Shown: in pieces, positions 40,629 to 48,804 of the stretch | Position numbering within the stretch: the first letter of the stretch is position 1 | Layout: each line of letters starts with the position of its first letter | Source: Mesorhizobium loti | GTDB taxonomy: Bacteria; Pseudomonadota; Alphaproteobacteria; Rhizobiales; Rhizobiaceae | Reading direction: 5' to 3' | Length of the DNA stretch: 64,000 nt | Assembly: GCF_001510895.1 (NCBI RefSeq) | Contig: NZ_LPWA01000106.1 | Location: 43,887-107,886 of the forward strand | Position numbers and translations under genes: made by a program | The notes under the pieces: model-generated | Told to the model about the DNA's origin: nothing | Database searches by the model: none | The model's input: only the letters and a program-made list of their open reading frames with translations

Positions 40629-40916
40629 ATGCGGATCAAGGTCGAAACCCGGCAAGACGGCGATATCGAAGTACCCCGAAGCTTCCGCCTCAACGGCGAC
40701 CAGGTGGATGTTCTCGAGACGATCGACCAGTGGTTTGGTGCTGACTATCGCTACTGCAAGGTCAAAGGCAGTGATGGCGCGCTCTACATCCTGCGGTACG
40801 ACGAACTCCGATCGGAATGGTACCTGACAATGTTTGCGAGCGAACGCGCGCAGGCCGTGACGGCCAGGTGGACTTCGCCAAGGCAAGCGCAATCGTCAAA
40901 GGGGTTGCTTCAGTAG
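40629..40916 (+). CDS. Small protein of unknown function with a chimeric C-terminus
   Basis: A 95-residue reading frame beginning MRIKVETRQDGDIEVPRSFRLNGDQVDVLETIDQ and continuing WFGADYRYCKVKGSDGALYILRYDELRSEWYLTMF. This compact beta-rich core resembles small conserved hypothetical proteins of alphaproteobacteria. The last 18 codons (from about 40862) are the duplicated yqeY 3' end read in a shifted frame, giving the tail ARWTSPRQAQSSKGLLQ. The natural stop of this gene was therefore probably replaced by the duplication. It lies at the right edge of the amino acid module. Confidence 0.65.
   Translation: MRIKVETRQDGDIEVPRSFRLNGDQVDVLETIDQWFGADYRYCKVKGSDGALYILRYDELRSEWYLTMFASERAQAVTARWTSPRQAQSSKGLLQ
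40862..40916 (+). repeat. Right copy of the duplicated yqeY 3' end
   Basis: Matches 35265-35318 in the same orientation, including the terminal TTGCTTCAGTAG, with one extra G and about six substitutions. The divergence means the duplication is not recent. In a neighbouring frame the copy still reads [14 protein letters not shown]. Confidence 0.85.
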
Positions 40917-40950
40917 CATCGCCACCGGTTGGCGGCGCCGTCAGAAAACC

Positions 40951-41949
40951 TCACTGTTCCTTGCAGATCGGCACCGGCTGCGGAGGTGGCAACGGGTGAT
41001 CCTTCTTGTATTGCGCGATGACCGGTTCGAGCGTCTTTTTCGGCCAGAATTTCGGGGAGCCGATCTCCTTCAGGCAGGATGCATTCCAATAGAGGCCCGC
41101 GCTCGACAGCGATTGCCTGGGCGCCGCTTTCTGCGCGATCGCAGCGATGTCTCGCGACTCCGGATAGATGTAAAGCGTCGTCGGATTGTCCTTGATCATC
41201 GGGATGATCTGCTCGGCATCCGCGGGTGACCAACTGGTGCAGCCATTGCTGCGGCCGCCGGCGTAGTTCACCAGCTTGCCGAAGGGGACAAAACCGTCAT
41301 GGTCGGCATATGAGCTGTTCGGGCTTTTGCGAAGGCACATTCCCCTCAGCAGCGCTGCCGGATGCCCGCCGATCACGCGCTGCCTGGCGTTGGCGGTTTC
41401 GCCTTCGCCGTCGAACTGCACGAAGGTGCGCATGAAAACCGCATTCTGCTTCGCGCCGACACGGTAGTAGCCCTTGAACGAGGTCTTCGCCTCGGCGGTC
41501 ATATAGGCGCCACCGGCCGTCAGCTCCGAATCCATCGCATTGCCGAAGTTTTTCGCGCAGCGTCTTCCGTTGGAAAAATCCGCGACGCCTTTGAGGTTGC
41601 GGCCACCGCCGTGACCCGCAGAAACCGCGCGGAACGACTGCTCGGCCTCGCAGATGATGTAATAGCGGCGCCCCAAAACGCCATTACCCAAATCGCCGGG
41701 ACGCGTCGCGTCCATGGCGAAGTAGCAGGGATTTCTCACCGTACCTTCGCTCACCTTTTTCAGGTAAAGCGCACGTGCCCGTTCAAGGACCACTTGCGAG
41801 ATCTGACCATCGCCTTCGCCGACATGGGTCTGCAGCCAGGCGGGAATATTTGAGGGTCGCAACGCCGCGAAAGATCGGGCCGACATCGTCACGGCAACGG
41901 CAATGAGGCAGAGGACAGTGACGCCCAGCGGAACAGATCTCAACCGCAC
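40951..41949 (-). CDS. Exported murein L,D-transpeptidase catalytic-domain family protein
   Basis: A 332-residue exported protein. GTG 41947-41949 (minus strand) starts a signal peptide with the hydrophobic core VPLGVTVLCLIAVAVTM. The catalytic domain matches the YkuD-like branch often called L,D-transpeptidase catalytic domain 2: YYIICEAEQSFRAVSAGHGGG and GRSNGCTSWSPADAEQIIPMI, in which the cysteine of NGCTSW is the expected nucleophile. Such enzymes act on peptidoglycan cross-links. It converges with the module to its left; before the insertion it would have been next to yqeY. Confidence 0.82.
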   Translation of the reverse strand: MRLRSVPLGVTVLCLIAVAVTMSARSFAALRPSNIPAWLQTHVGEGDGQISQVVLERARALYLKKVSEGTVRNPCYFAMDATRPGDLGNGVLGRRYYIICEAEQSFRAVSAGHGGGRNLKGVADFSNGRRCAKNFGNAMDSELTAGGAYMTAEAKTSFKGYYRVGAKQNAVFMRTFVQFDGEGETANARQRVIGGHPAALLRGMCLRKSPNSSYADHDGFVPFGKLVNYAGGRSNGCTSWSPADAEQIIPMIKDNPTTLYIYPESRDIAAIAQKAAPRQSLSSAGLYWNASCLKEIGSPKFWPKKTLEPVIAQYKKDHPLPPPQPVPICKEQ

Positions 41950-42077
41950 CGGATTAATTCCCCTCTCGAACCGCTACCCCTTGCGGTGAATCACCTGCGC
42001 GCCAATCATAAAAGGCCTCGCGCCAATCGGCGAAACACTTCTTGTTTAGCAGGGGCAGCCGTAAGCCGGGATTTAAC

Positions 42078-42634
42078 ATGGTCGAAATCGTCAAGCCCGC
42101 GCTCGAACACTTGCCTTCCTACAAGGCGGCGCTGGAGCGCGGCTGGTCGCCCGACAATGTGCGGCTCCTGGAAGCGACGCGCGAGCAGCTCGCGGCCATC
42201 GAAGAAGATCCGATGGCATTTCTCGCCGGCCTTGACGATCCCGAGGCCAAGGGGCCGCCCATCACCTTGCCTGACGGCACCAAGGTGCCGCGCTTGCCGG
42301 GGTTCCGGCGCTGGATCTGGGACGGCGAGGCCGCCGGCTCGATCGGGCTTCGCTGGCAGAAAGGCACGTCGCGCTGCCGCCGCACGTGCTCGGCCATATC
42401 GGCTATGCCGTGGTGCCCTGGAAAGAGGGACGCGGCTACGCGACCGAGGCGCTGCGGTTGATGCTTGACGAGGCGAGGGCAGTCGGTCTCGGCTATGTCG
42501 AGATCACCACGGATCTCGACAATCTTGCGTCGCAGAAAGTGATCCTGGCCAATGGCGGCATTCTCGTCGGGCGGTTTGCCAAGGTCGCCGCTTATGGCGG
42601 CGCGGAGAGCCTCAAGTACCGGATAGACCTTTAG
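42078..42634 (+). CDS. GNAT family acetyltransferase, one frame break
   Basis: About 185 residues after adding one missing G near 42377. The first frame gives MVEIVKPALEHLPSYKAALERGW to WIWDGEAAGSIGLRWQKGTS. The second continues LPPHVLGHIGYAVVPWKEGRGYATEALRLMLDEARAVG, which holds the acetyl-CoA loop (EGRGYATEAL), and ends NGGILVGRFAKVAAYGG. The family resembles YkkB/predicted acetyltransferases acting on unknown amines. ATG 42078 gives the usual MVEIVKPALEHLPSY start. It is probably intact in the organism. Confidence 0.82.
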
Positions 42635-42665
42635 ATCTGTTCACGGGCAAGAGGGCTTGAAGCGC

Positions 42666-43052
42666 CTATTCGCCAGGCTTGGCCAGTCTTCCTTCCTCGG
42701 CCTTGTAGTAGAATTGGCTTGCCACCAGCCAACCCTTCAACGGCCTGAGCGGCGGAATGCAGGTCGCCAGAATTAGGGGCACCGAAACGAAGGCGTGGAA
42801 CCACATGGACGGCTCGAAGCTCACCTGCGCCCAGACGGCGAACAGGACGGAAGGGACGCAGGCAAAGCAGATGACGAAGAAGGCGGGGCCGTCGGCGGGG
42901 TCGGCAAAGGAATAGTCGAGCCCGCAGACGTCGCATTTCGGCGCCAGCTTCAGAAATCCGTCGAACAGCCGGCCTTCTCCGCAACGCGGGCAGCGGCCGC
43001 GGATTCCGACCCGCCAGGGCTCGAGGTGGGGATAGTGCGCGTGATCTTGCAT
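42666..43052 (-). CDS. DUF983 membrane protein with two CxxC motifs
   Basis: A 128-residue membrane protein. The N-terminal zinc-ribbon-like part has CPRCGEGRLF and CDVCGLDY, followed by two membrane helices (GPAFFVICFACVPSVLFAVWA and FVSVPLILATCIPPL) and ends SQFYYKAEEGRLAKPGE. DUF983 proteins are widespread in alphaproteobacteria, often near cytochrome oxidase genes, and have no proven role. ATG 43050-43052 gives MQDHAHYP. It is divergent from a MocR regulator across an 99-base region holding a perfect palindrome. Confidence 0.88.
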   Translation of the reverse strand: MQDHAHYPHLEPWRVGIRGRCPRCGEGRLFDGFLKLAPKCDVCGLDYSFADPADGPAFFVICFACVPSVLFAVWAQVSFEPSMWFHAFVSVPLILATCIPPLRPLKGWLVASQFYYKAEEGRLAKPGE

Positions 43053-43123
43053 AGCTGTCACTCCAGGGGACCTCGCATGGCATTCGATCGGCCTTGAGGT
43101 CACTCATACATACTAGTATAATG

Positions 43124-43139
43124 ATTGTATGCATACAAT
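43124..43139. promoter_or_regulatory. Perfect 16-base palindrome upstream of the MocR gene
   Basis: ATTGTATGCATACAAT is fully palindromic, 12 bases before the MocR start codon. Nearby at 43109-43121 is a second motif, ATACTAGTAT. GTATAC-like palindromes are typical GntR/MocR operator sites, so autoregulation and control of the divergent DUF983 gene are likely. Confidence 0.6.
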
Positions 43140-43151
43140 GCGACAAAATGT

Positions 43152-44543
43152 ATGGACAAAGGCGAGATGAATGACGAGAGCGACCTCGACTGGCTTTCTT
43201 CTTTGGAGGAGGGGCCTCGCCCGATCTATCTCAGAATTGTCGGTGCGCTCGCGGCTGCCCGTTCGAGCGGCCGTTTGCAGCCGGGCGATCGCTTGCCGCC
43301 GCAGCGCGAGCTCGCCCGCTTCCTTGGCGTGGATCTGACCACGGTCACCAGGGCCTTCACCGAAGCCCGTCGCAGGAATCTGATCGACGCAACGGCCGGT
43401 CGCGGCACCTTCGTCACGCCCGGCGAGCCGGAAGAGCCGATCCTCGATCTGAGCATGAACATCCCGCCGCCGCCCTTCGGCCTCAGCCTGCCGGCTTTGA
43501 TCAGGACGGGCATCGACGGGCTGCTCAAGCGCTCCAGCGCGGAAGCGCTGCTCTCATATCATCCCGGGCCCGGTTCGCCGGCCGAACGCGCCGCCGGCTC
43601 GTCATGGCTTGCCGCAGGCGGCGACAGGCTGCCGGTCGAGCGCATTGCCGTCGGTTCGGGCGCGCAGGCGCTGCTTGCGGCGGTCCTTCTGTCGCAAACC
43701 CGCGAAGGCGACACGATCCTTACCGATGTGCTGACCTATCCAGGCCTGATCGCGCTGGCAGAGGCTACGGGGCGGAAGCTCGCCGGTGTCGGTCGTGACG
43801 ATGACGGTATGCGTCCCGACGATCTGGAGGAAGCGACGCGACGGCACGGGGCCCGCGTCCTTTATCTCAACCCGACGCTCCATAATCCGACCGCTGTCAC
43901 CATGCCGGAGGGCCGGCGCCGGGACCTGGCGCGGATGGCCGGCAAGCTTGACCTTTTGGTCGTCGAGGACGATCCCTATAGCCCGTTACTGACCGCTCCC
44001 CCGCCGGCCTTCCTTAGTCTTGCGCCGGAGCGGACGTTCCATGTCGCGACATTGGCGAAATGCATCTCGCCATTCCTGCGCACCGCCTTCCTTGCGGCGC
44101 CGGACGCGCAAGCCGTCGAGCAGATCGCGGCGGCAATCCGGGGCACCACGATGATGGCGCCGCCACTGATGACTGGCCTTGCCTGCGAGTGGGTGCGAAG
44201 CGGCCTCGCCGGCGAGATCGCGGCTGCGGTGCGTGCCGAAGCGCAGGCCAGGCAGACAATCGCGCGCAAAATCCTGCCGGCAGGTTTCGCTCCGGCGGAA
44301 TCGAGCCTGCATCTCTGGTATCCGCTTGAGGGGCGGCCGCGCTCTTCAGAATTTGGCGACGTGGCCCGGCGTCGCGGATTGGCAATCAGCCCAGCGGGGG
44401 AATTTTCTGTTGCCCCTGGCGTCGCTGACGGCTTGCGCGTGGCGCTCGGCGCCGCATCCAGTCGGGAAAGGCTGGAGGAGGCCCTGCGCGGCCTGGTGTC
44501 CATCCTTGCCGGCGCCTCCTGGCATTCGCCGCCCGCGGTCTGA
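43152..44543 (+). CDS. MocR-family regulator (GntR DNA-binding plus aminotransferase-like domain)
   Basis: A 463-residue fusion. Residues 20-95 form a GntR winged helix: IYLRIVGALAAARSSGRLQPGDRLPPQRELARFLGVDLTTVTRAFTEARRRNLI. A fold type I aminotransferase-like domain follows with LSYHPGPGSP, YLNPTLHNPTAVTMP and VVEDDPYSPL. The PLP lysine is in HVATLAKCISPFLRTAF. MocR proteins sense PLP or aminated ligands. The start could be ATG 43152 or ATG 43167; the first is used. The target is probably the divergent DUF983 gene, or the MFS gene that converges with it. Confidence 0.9.
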   Translation: MDKGEMNDESDLDWLSSLEEGPRPIYLRIVGALAAARSSGRLQPGDRLPPQRELARFLGVDLTTVTRAFTEARRRNLIDATAGRGTFVTPGEPEEPILDLSMNIPPPPFGLSLPALIRTGIDGLLKRSSAEALLSYHPGPGSPAERAAGSSWLAAGGDRLPVERIAVGSGAQALLAAVLLSQTREGDTILTDVLTYPGLIALAEATGRKLAGVGRDDDGMRPDDLEEATRRHGARVLYLNPTLHNPTAVTMPEGRRRDLARMAGKLDLLVVEDDPYSPLLTAPPPAFLSLAPERTFHVATLAKCISPFLRTAFLAAPDAQAVEQIAAAIRGTTMMAPPLMTGLACEWVRSGLAGEIAAAVRAEAQARQTIARKILPAGFAPAESSLHLWYPLEGRPRSSEFGDVARRRGLAISPAGEFSVAPGVADGLRVALGAASSRERLEEALRGLVSILAGASWHSPPAV

Positions 44544-44575
44544 GGCGTCACACCGGCAACGCGGTGCGCGGCGTT

Positions 44576-45757
44576 CTATTCGGCCGCGGCCGGCAGCGGC
44601 GGCGTCGCGCGGCTGTGCCATTCCCAGGCCTGCGAGGCAAGCGCTACCGCCACCGCCACCAGCATGGCGAGCGCGCCGGCGACCGGCAGGCTGCGATAGC
44701 CATAGCCGGCATTGAGCATCGCAGCGCCCAGCGAGGCTGCGAGCGCTATGCCGACATTGAAGCCCGACGGGATCAGCGAGGAGGCAAGGTTCGAGGCGTC
44801 GGCGGTCCACGCCAGGATGCGGGTCTGGATCGGCGCGCCGATGGCGAAGTTGAGGCCGCCCCAGATGACGATCGCAACGACCATCGGCACCGGATAGGGA
44901 CTGACGGCGTAGATCACAGCCAGCATGACCGCCTGCAGGAAAAGCATGGCGATCAGCGAAGGCATCAGCTTCCAGTCGGCAAGCTTGCCGCCCAAGAGAA
45001 CGCCGATCGTGGCGCCGACGCCGTTGAGCAGCAGCACAAAGGGGATCAGGCTCTCGTCAAGGCCGGTGACTTCCAGCAGCGTCGGGGTGATGTAGGTGAA
45101 CAGGCCAAACTGGCCGATCATCAGCATCAGCATCAGGATGAGCGAGGTCCAGACTTGCTGGCGGCCCAGCACGCGCACTTCGCGCGCCAAGCCGGCGGGC
45201 CGGTTGGCGGCGCCGGCCGTGCGCGGCAGCAGCGCCAGCATGGCGACGATCGCGACGACGCCCAGCGCGCCCATCACCCAGAAAGTCGCTCGCCAACCCC
45301 AGAAGCTGCCGATGGCGGTGCCGGCCGGCACGCCGATGACGTTGGAAACGGTGAGCCCGGAGAGGATCACGGCCACCGCGAGGCCGCGCTGGTCCTCGCG
45401 CACCAGGCTGACGGCGACCACCATGGCGACGCCGAAATAACAGCCATGCGCCACGGCAGTCGCAACGCGCAGCAGAAGCATCGAAGTGAAATCGGGCGCC
45501 AGCGCGCAAGCGGCCTGGCCGATGGTGAATGCGATGGTCAGCCCGATAAGCAGCGCCTTTCGCGAGACCTTGGCCGTTGCAAGCGCCAGAAGCGGACCGC
45601 CGATCGCGATGCCGCAGGCGTAGCCGGAGACGAGATAGCCGGCGGTGGGCACCGAAACGCCAAGGCCTTCCGCCACTTCCGGCAGCACGCCGGCGATGAC
45701 GAATTCAGTCGTGCCGAAAGCGAAGGCGGCAATAAACAGGGCGATGAGGGGCAGCAT
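44576..45757 (-). CDS. MFS transporter, DHA1 family
   Basis: A 393-residue, 12-helix major facilitator starting MLPLIALFIAAFAFGTTEFVIAGVLPEVA, the TTEFVIAGVLP hallmark of the AraJ/YdhP/Cmx-like DHA1 subfamily. Motif A is degenerate (LLALATAKVSRKALLIG). The carrier probably exports drugs, sugars or nucleosides. It converges with the MocR gene, 32 bases between the stops. The 400 bases upstream hold a broken DUF2061 gene and no evident promoter. Confidence 0.88.
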   Translation of the reverse strand: MLPLIALFIAAFAFGTTEFVIAGVLPEVAEGLGVSVPTAGYLVSGYACGIAIGGPLLALATAKVSRKALLIGLTIAFTIGQAACALAPDFTSMLLLRVATAVAHGCYFGVAMVVAVSLVREDQRGLAVAVILSGLTVSNVIGVPAGTAIGSFWGWRATFWVMGALGVVAIVAMLALLPRTAGAANRPAGLAREVRVLGRQQVWTSLILMLMLMIGQFGLFTYITPTLLEVTGLDESLIPFVLLLNGVGATIGVLLGGKLADWKLMPSLIAMLFLQAVMLAVIYAVSPYPVPMVVAIVIWGGLNFAIGAPIQTRILAWTADASNLASSLIPSGFNVGIALAASLGAAMLNAGYGYRSLPVAGALAMLVAVAVALASQAWEWHSRATPPLPAAAE

Positions 45758-45837
45758 GGCGCAAAGATTTAAAATGAAGGCAGCGCGTCAAACCATGGAT
45801 GCGGGCTGCCGGCAATGCAGAAATTGTCGACGCCGCT

Positions 45838-46081
45838 TCAGCTTTTCTTGACCCGGTTTAGCTCTGCCTCAGCCGCGGACGGCGAGGCCGGCTTCTTGTC
45901 CCTGCCGTGAGGAATTTTCAGCCATGCTCGCCCATGAAGGTAAAAGAGCAGCGGCTTGGTGACAACTTCAGTCCGCCGATGGCTGCAGCGAGCTTTACGC
46001 TTCCGGTCACCACGAGCGAGATGATCATCGTGTCGACCGTGCCGGTTGCGCGCCAGGAAAGCTGCGCGAATGGGTGTCCAT
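45838..46081 (-). pseudogene. DUF2061 membrane protein gene, frame broken twice
   Basis: Read on the minus strand with two frame changes, this gives a protein of about 81 residues: MDTHSRS, then LSWRATGTVDTMIISLVVTGSVKLAAAIGG, then VTKPLLFYLHGRAWLKIPHGRDKKP and a charged tail ending LNRVKKS. WRxTGTxDT, GSVKLAAAIGG and KPLLFYLHxRAW are the DUF2061 family pattern (two short membrane helices). The breaks are near 46060 and 45955; the second fits a missing C. It may be intact in the organism. Function unknown. Confidence 0.65.
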
Positions 46082-46173
46082 CGACTAAATCATCCTCCCG
46101 GTGGGCCTCGGATGTTCCTTAGCCGACGGAGGCGAGGATGAGCAAAGACTAATTTTGTCCGCGCCGACCGATG

Positions 46174-47838
46174 CTAGCTCGCTCTAAGCCGCGAGCCGCC
46201 GAGCAGCCCGCGCTCCTCGAGCACCGGGTAGGCGATCGAGGCCAGCAGCGAGTTGATCTGCTTGAGGTCGCGGATGGTGTCGAGGTGGATGGAACTGGTC
46301 TCGACGCTCTTGGCGGCGCCGTCGCGCAGCCGGACAAAGTGGCTGGCGCTGGTCTCTTTCTCGCGCTCGCGCAGCAGGTCCTTTTCCAGCACCAGTTGCC
46401 GGGCGGTCTCGGGGTCGCGCGAGACCAGCACGTTGAAGGCAAGGCGCGCGTTGGCGAGCACCGAGGCATGGAAGGCGCTGAGCTCGCGCCAACCCTCGGG
46501 CGTGAACTCCAGTCCGCGCTCCAGCTTTTTCCTGACATGCACCAGCATGTTGCGCACGATGATGTCGCCGACCTGCTCCAGCTTGACGCAGGCGCCGATC
46601 AGTTCCTGGCAGCGCAGCGCCTCGTCCTCGCTCAAGGGGTTCTTGGTGACCTTGGCGAGATAGAGTTTGATCGCCGCGTGCTTCTGGTCGACGCGGTCGT
46701 CGAGCGCCGCAAGCGCCTTGATCTTGTCGCTGTCGGCGCTCTCGTAGAGCTCGATGATGCGCTTCAGCATGATCTCGACCGTCTCGCAGACCCGCACCAC
46801 CTCGCGCGTGGCGTTCGCGAGCGCCTGGCTCGGCGTGTCGAGCGCGCTCTCGTTCAGGGCCGACAATTCGACGACATCGAGCGCCGTTGCCGGCACCGGC
46901 GCGGCGCCGAGCGCCACGATCTTCTCGGAAGCGCGATAGACGAGGCCGGCGAGCGGCAGGCCGGCCAGCAGGATGATCACGTTGAACAGGATATGGGCAT
47001 TGACGATCTGGTCGGGTCCGGTCGCGCCGAGGAAGCCGACAGGCGGCTTCAGCGTCATGAACAGGATCAGCATGACCAGCGAGCCCATGCCGCGCATCAG
47101 CAGATTGCCGATCGGCACGACGCGGACGCCCGGATCGGCATTGCGGGTGAGCAATGGCGCGATGATCGAGGAGCCGAGATTGACACCAAGCACCAGTACG
47201 ATGCCGAGCTCCGGCGGGATAAAGCCGCGGCCGGCCAAAGTCACCAAGAGCAGCACCGCCGCGATCGAGGAATGGAACAGCCAGGTGATCAATGCGGCGA
47301 GAAGGCAGGCAGTGACGAAATCGCCGGAGAAATAGTTGACGATCATCGGCATCAGCGTGCTCTGGCGCAGCGGCTCCGATGCCTGGCCTATCATCTCCAG
47401 CGACAAAAGAAGCAGGCCGATGCCGACAAGGATGCGGCCGAACTGGCGCCAGTCGCGCCGCTCCGTGGCCATGAACATGAAAGTGCCAGCGACGAGGCAG
47501 ACCGGCACCAGGAGCGACAGGTCGAAAGTCAGCAGCTTGACGACCAAGGCGGAGCCGATCTCGGCGCCGCGCACGGCAAGCTGCCCTGCGGCGCCCGACA
47601 CGATGCCGGCGCCGGCGAAGGAGCCGACCAGCAGCGTGACGGCGGTGGAGCTTTGCAGGGCGATCGCGAGGCCGCAGCCGGCCAGAACCGCCATCAGCGG
47701 ATTGCGCATGGTGGCGCGAAGCCTGTGGCGCAGCACATCGCCATAGGCGCGTTCGACGCCGGTCTTGACCATGCGGGTGGCAAACAGCATCAGCGCCACC
47801 GCGCCGGCAAGGTGCAGAAGGACGACGGAGCCGCTCAT
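46174..47838 (-). CDS. Na/Pi cotransporter family protein (NptA/YjbB-like) with PhoU-like tail
   Basis: A 554-residue membrane protein. The two Na/Pi repeats carry the family motifs GLAIALQSSTAVTLLVGSFAGAG and ALITWLFHSSIAAVLLLVTLAG, and GVNLGSSIIAPLLT is also typical. The C-terminal 200 residues form a PhoU-like helical domain (REVVRVCETVEIMLKRIIELY, KLEQVGDIIVRNMLVHV). These proteins move phosphate with Na+, often outward (YjbB). ATG 47836-47838 (minus strand) gives MSGSVVLLHLAGAV. No pho box or phosphate regulator is visible nearby. Confidence 0.9.
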   Translation of the reverse strand: MSGSVVLLHLAGAVALMLFATRMVKTGVERAYGDVLRHRLRATMRNPLMAVLAGCGLAIALQSSTAVTLLVGSFAGAGIVSGAAGQLAVRGAEIGSALVVKLLTFDLSLLVPVCLVAGTFMFMATERRDWRQFGRILVGIGLLLLSLEMIGQASEPLRQSTLMPMIVNYFSGDFVTACLLAALITWLFHSSIAAVLLLVTLAGRGFIPPELGIVLVLGVNLGSSIIAPLLTRNADPGVRVVPIGNLLMRGMGSLVMLILFMTLKPPVGFLGATGPDQIVNAHILFNVIILLAGLPLAGLVYRASEKIVALGAAPVPATALDVVELSALNESALDTPSQALANATREVVRVCETVEIMLKRIIELYESADSDKIKALAALDDRVDQKHAAIKLYLAKVTKNPLSEDEALRCQELIGACVKLEQVGDIIVRNMLVHVRKKLERGLEFTPEGWRELSAFHASVLANARLAFNVLVSRDPETARQLVLEKDLLREREKETSASHFVRLRDGAAKSVETSSIHLDTIRDLKQINSLLASIAYPVLEERGLLGGSRLRAS

Positions 47839-48202
47839 ACCTGGCCCCGCAATGAGGCGGCAAAGAAGGAGGAAAGGGCACGAATCACAAGCATTTCGGG
47901 GGCCGAAGTTACTCCAAACAATTTTAGCCGGATAATAAATTCTGCTCCGCTTGGGCGGGGGCCGGCACGCGACGGCGTGTGTCGGAAATGGATGGAAGAC
48001 ATATTGGTTGCATCCGCCCGCTGCGCCAGTCGGCCTGACGTGGCGCGACTGCCGGCCCAAGGGTCAGTTCGGGGTTTTCCCTTTGTTGAAATGACCTTCA
48101 CAAGCATAGGAAATCATTACAGAATTGTAATCCAAGCGTTCAGTTTCGGTTCATATAGCCGCGGCTATCTCCTTGCCTATCGACAACCAAGGAGCACCGA
48201 CC

Positions 48203-48565
48203 ATGAAGCGTCTCATACTTTCCGCCGTCACCGCCTCGATGCTGGCCGCTTCGGCCTTTTCGGGTCAGGCCGCGCCGCTCGTTCAGCCGAGCGCGCCGCA
48301 GTCGAATTACACCCAGGTCGACTGGCAGAAGCCGGGCAGGCATGTCGAGAAGCGTGTCGTGAAGAAGAAGGTCGTCGTGAAGCGCAGCCATTGGCGCAAC
48401 GGCCAGAAATATTCCAACTGGAAACGCCATCAGGCGGTGCGCGACTGGAACCGTTATGGCCTGCGTCGTCCCGGCCCCGGCCAGGAGTGGATCCGCGTCG
48501 GCAACGACTACCTGCTGGTCAGCATCGTCTCCGGCATCATCTTCGGCGCAATCGCCGCGCACTGA
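48203..48565 (+). CDS. RcnB-family exported protein
   Basis: A 120-residue periplasmic protein with signal peptide MKRLILSAVTASMLAASAFS. It has a very basic middle (KRVVKKKVVVKRSHWRNGQ) and then the RcnB domain: RDWNRYGLRRPGPGQEWIRVGNDYLLVSI. E. coli RcnB is needed for nickel and cobalt homeostasis; members in rhizobia are only assigned by domain. AAGGAG precedes ATG 48203. A family 1 dispersed repeat follows immediately. Confidence 0.88.
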   Translation: MKRLILSAVTASMLAASAFSGQAAPLVQPSAPQSNYTQVDWQKPGRHVEKRVVKKKVVVKRSHWRNGQKYSNWKRHQAVRDWNRYGLRRPGPGQEWIRVGNDYLLVSIVSGIIFGAIAAH

Positions 48566-48585
48566 TCCGGCAACGGCCCGAGACG

Positions 48586-48691
48586 TTAGAGCAATTCCAG
48601 GAAAAGTGTGAAACGGTTTTCCGTCCGGAATTGCGTCAAAACAAAGAGATAGAGCGGTTCGGCGTTTCCGTGAAACGATGAACAGCTCTAA
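48586..48691 (-). repeat. Dispersed intergenic repeat, family 1, inverted copy
   Basis: About 106 bases bounded by TTAGAGC and GCTCTAA. The reverse complement matches 5517-5621 closely over its whole length. It lies between the RcnB gene and dnaG. Just after it, AAGAGGCGGCCGCTCGGCCGCCTTCTTTTTG (48692-48722) forms a good hairpin with a T run, which probably terminates the RcnB transcript. Confidence 0.85.
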
Positions 48692-48804
48692 AGAGGCGGC
48701 CGCTCGGCCGCCTTCTTTTTGTCTGTGAAAAGCGGGTACGATGGGCTTTAGGAGTCGTCGCGCCCGTGCGGCTCGATTATATGAGGGCAAACGAGCCTTT
48801 CCCG

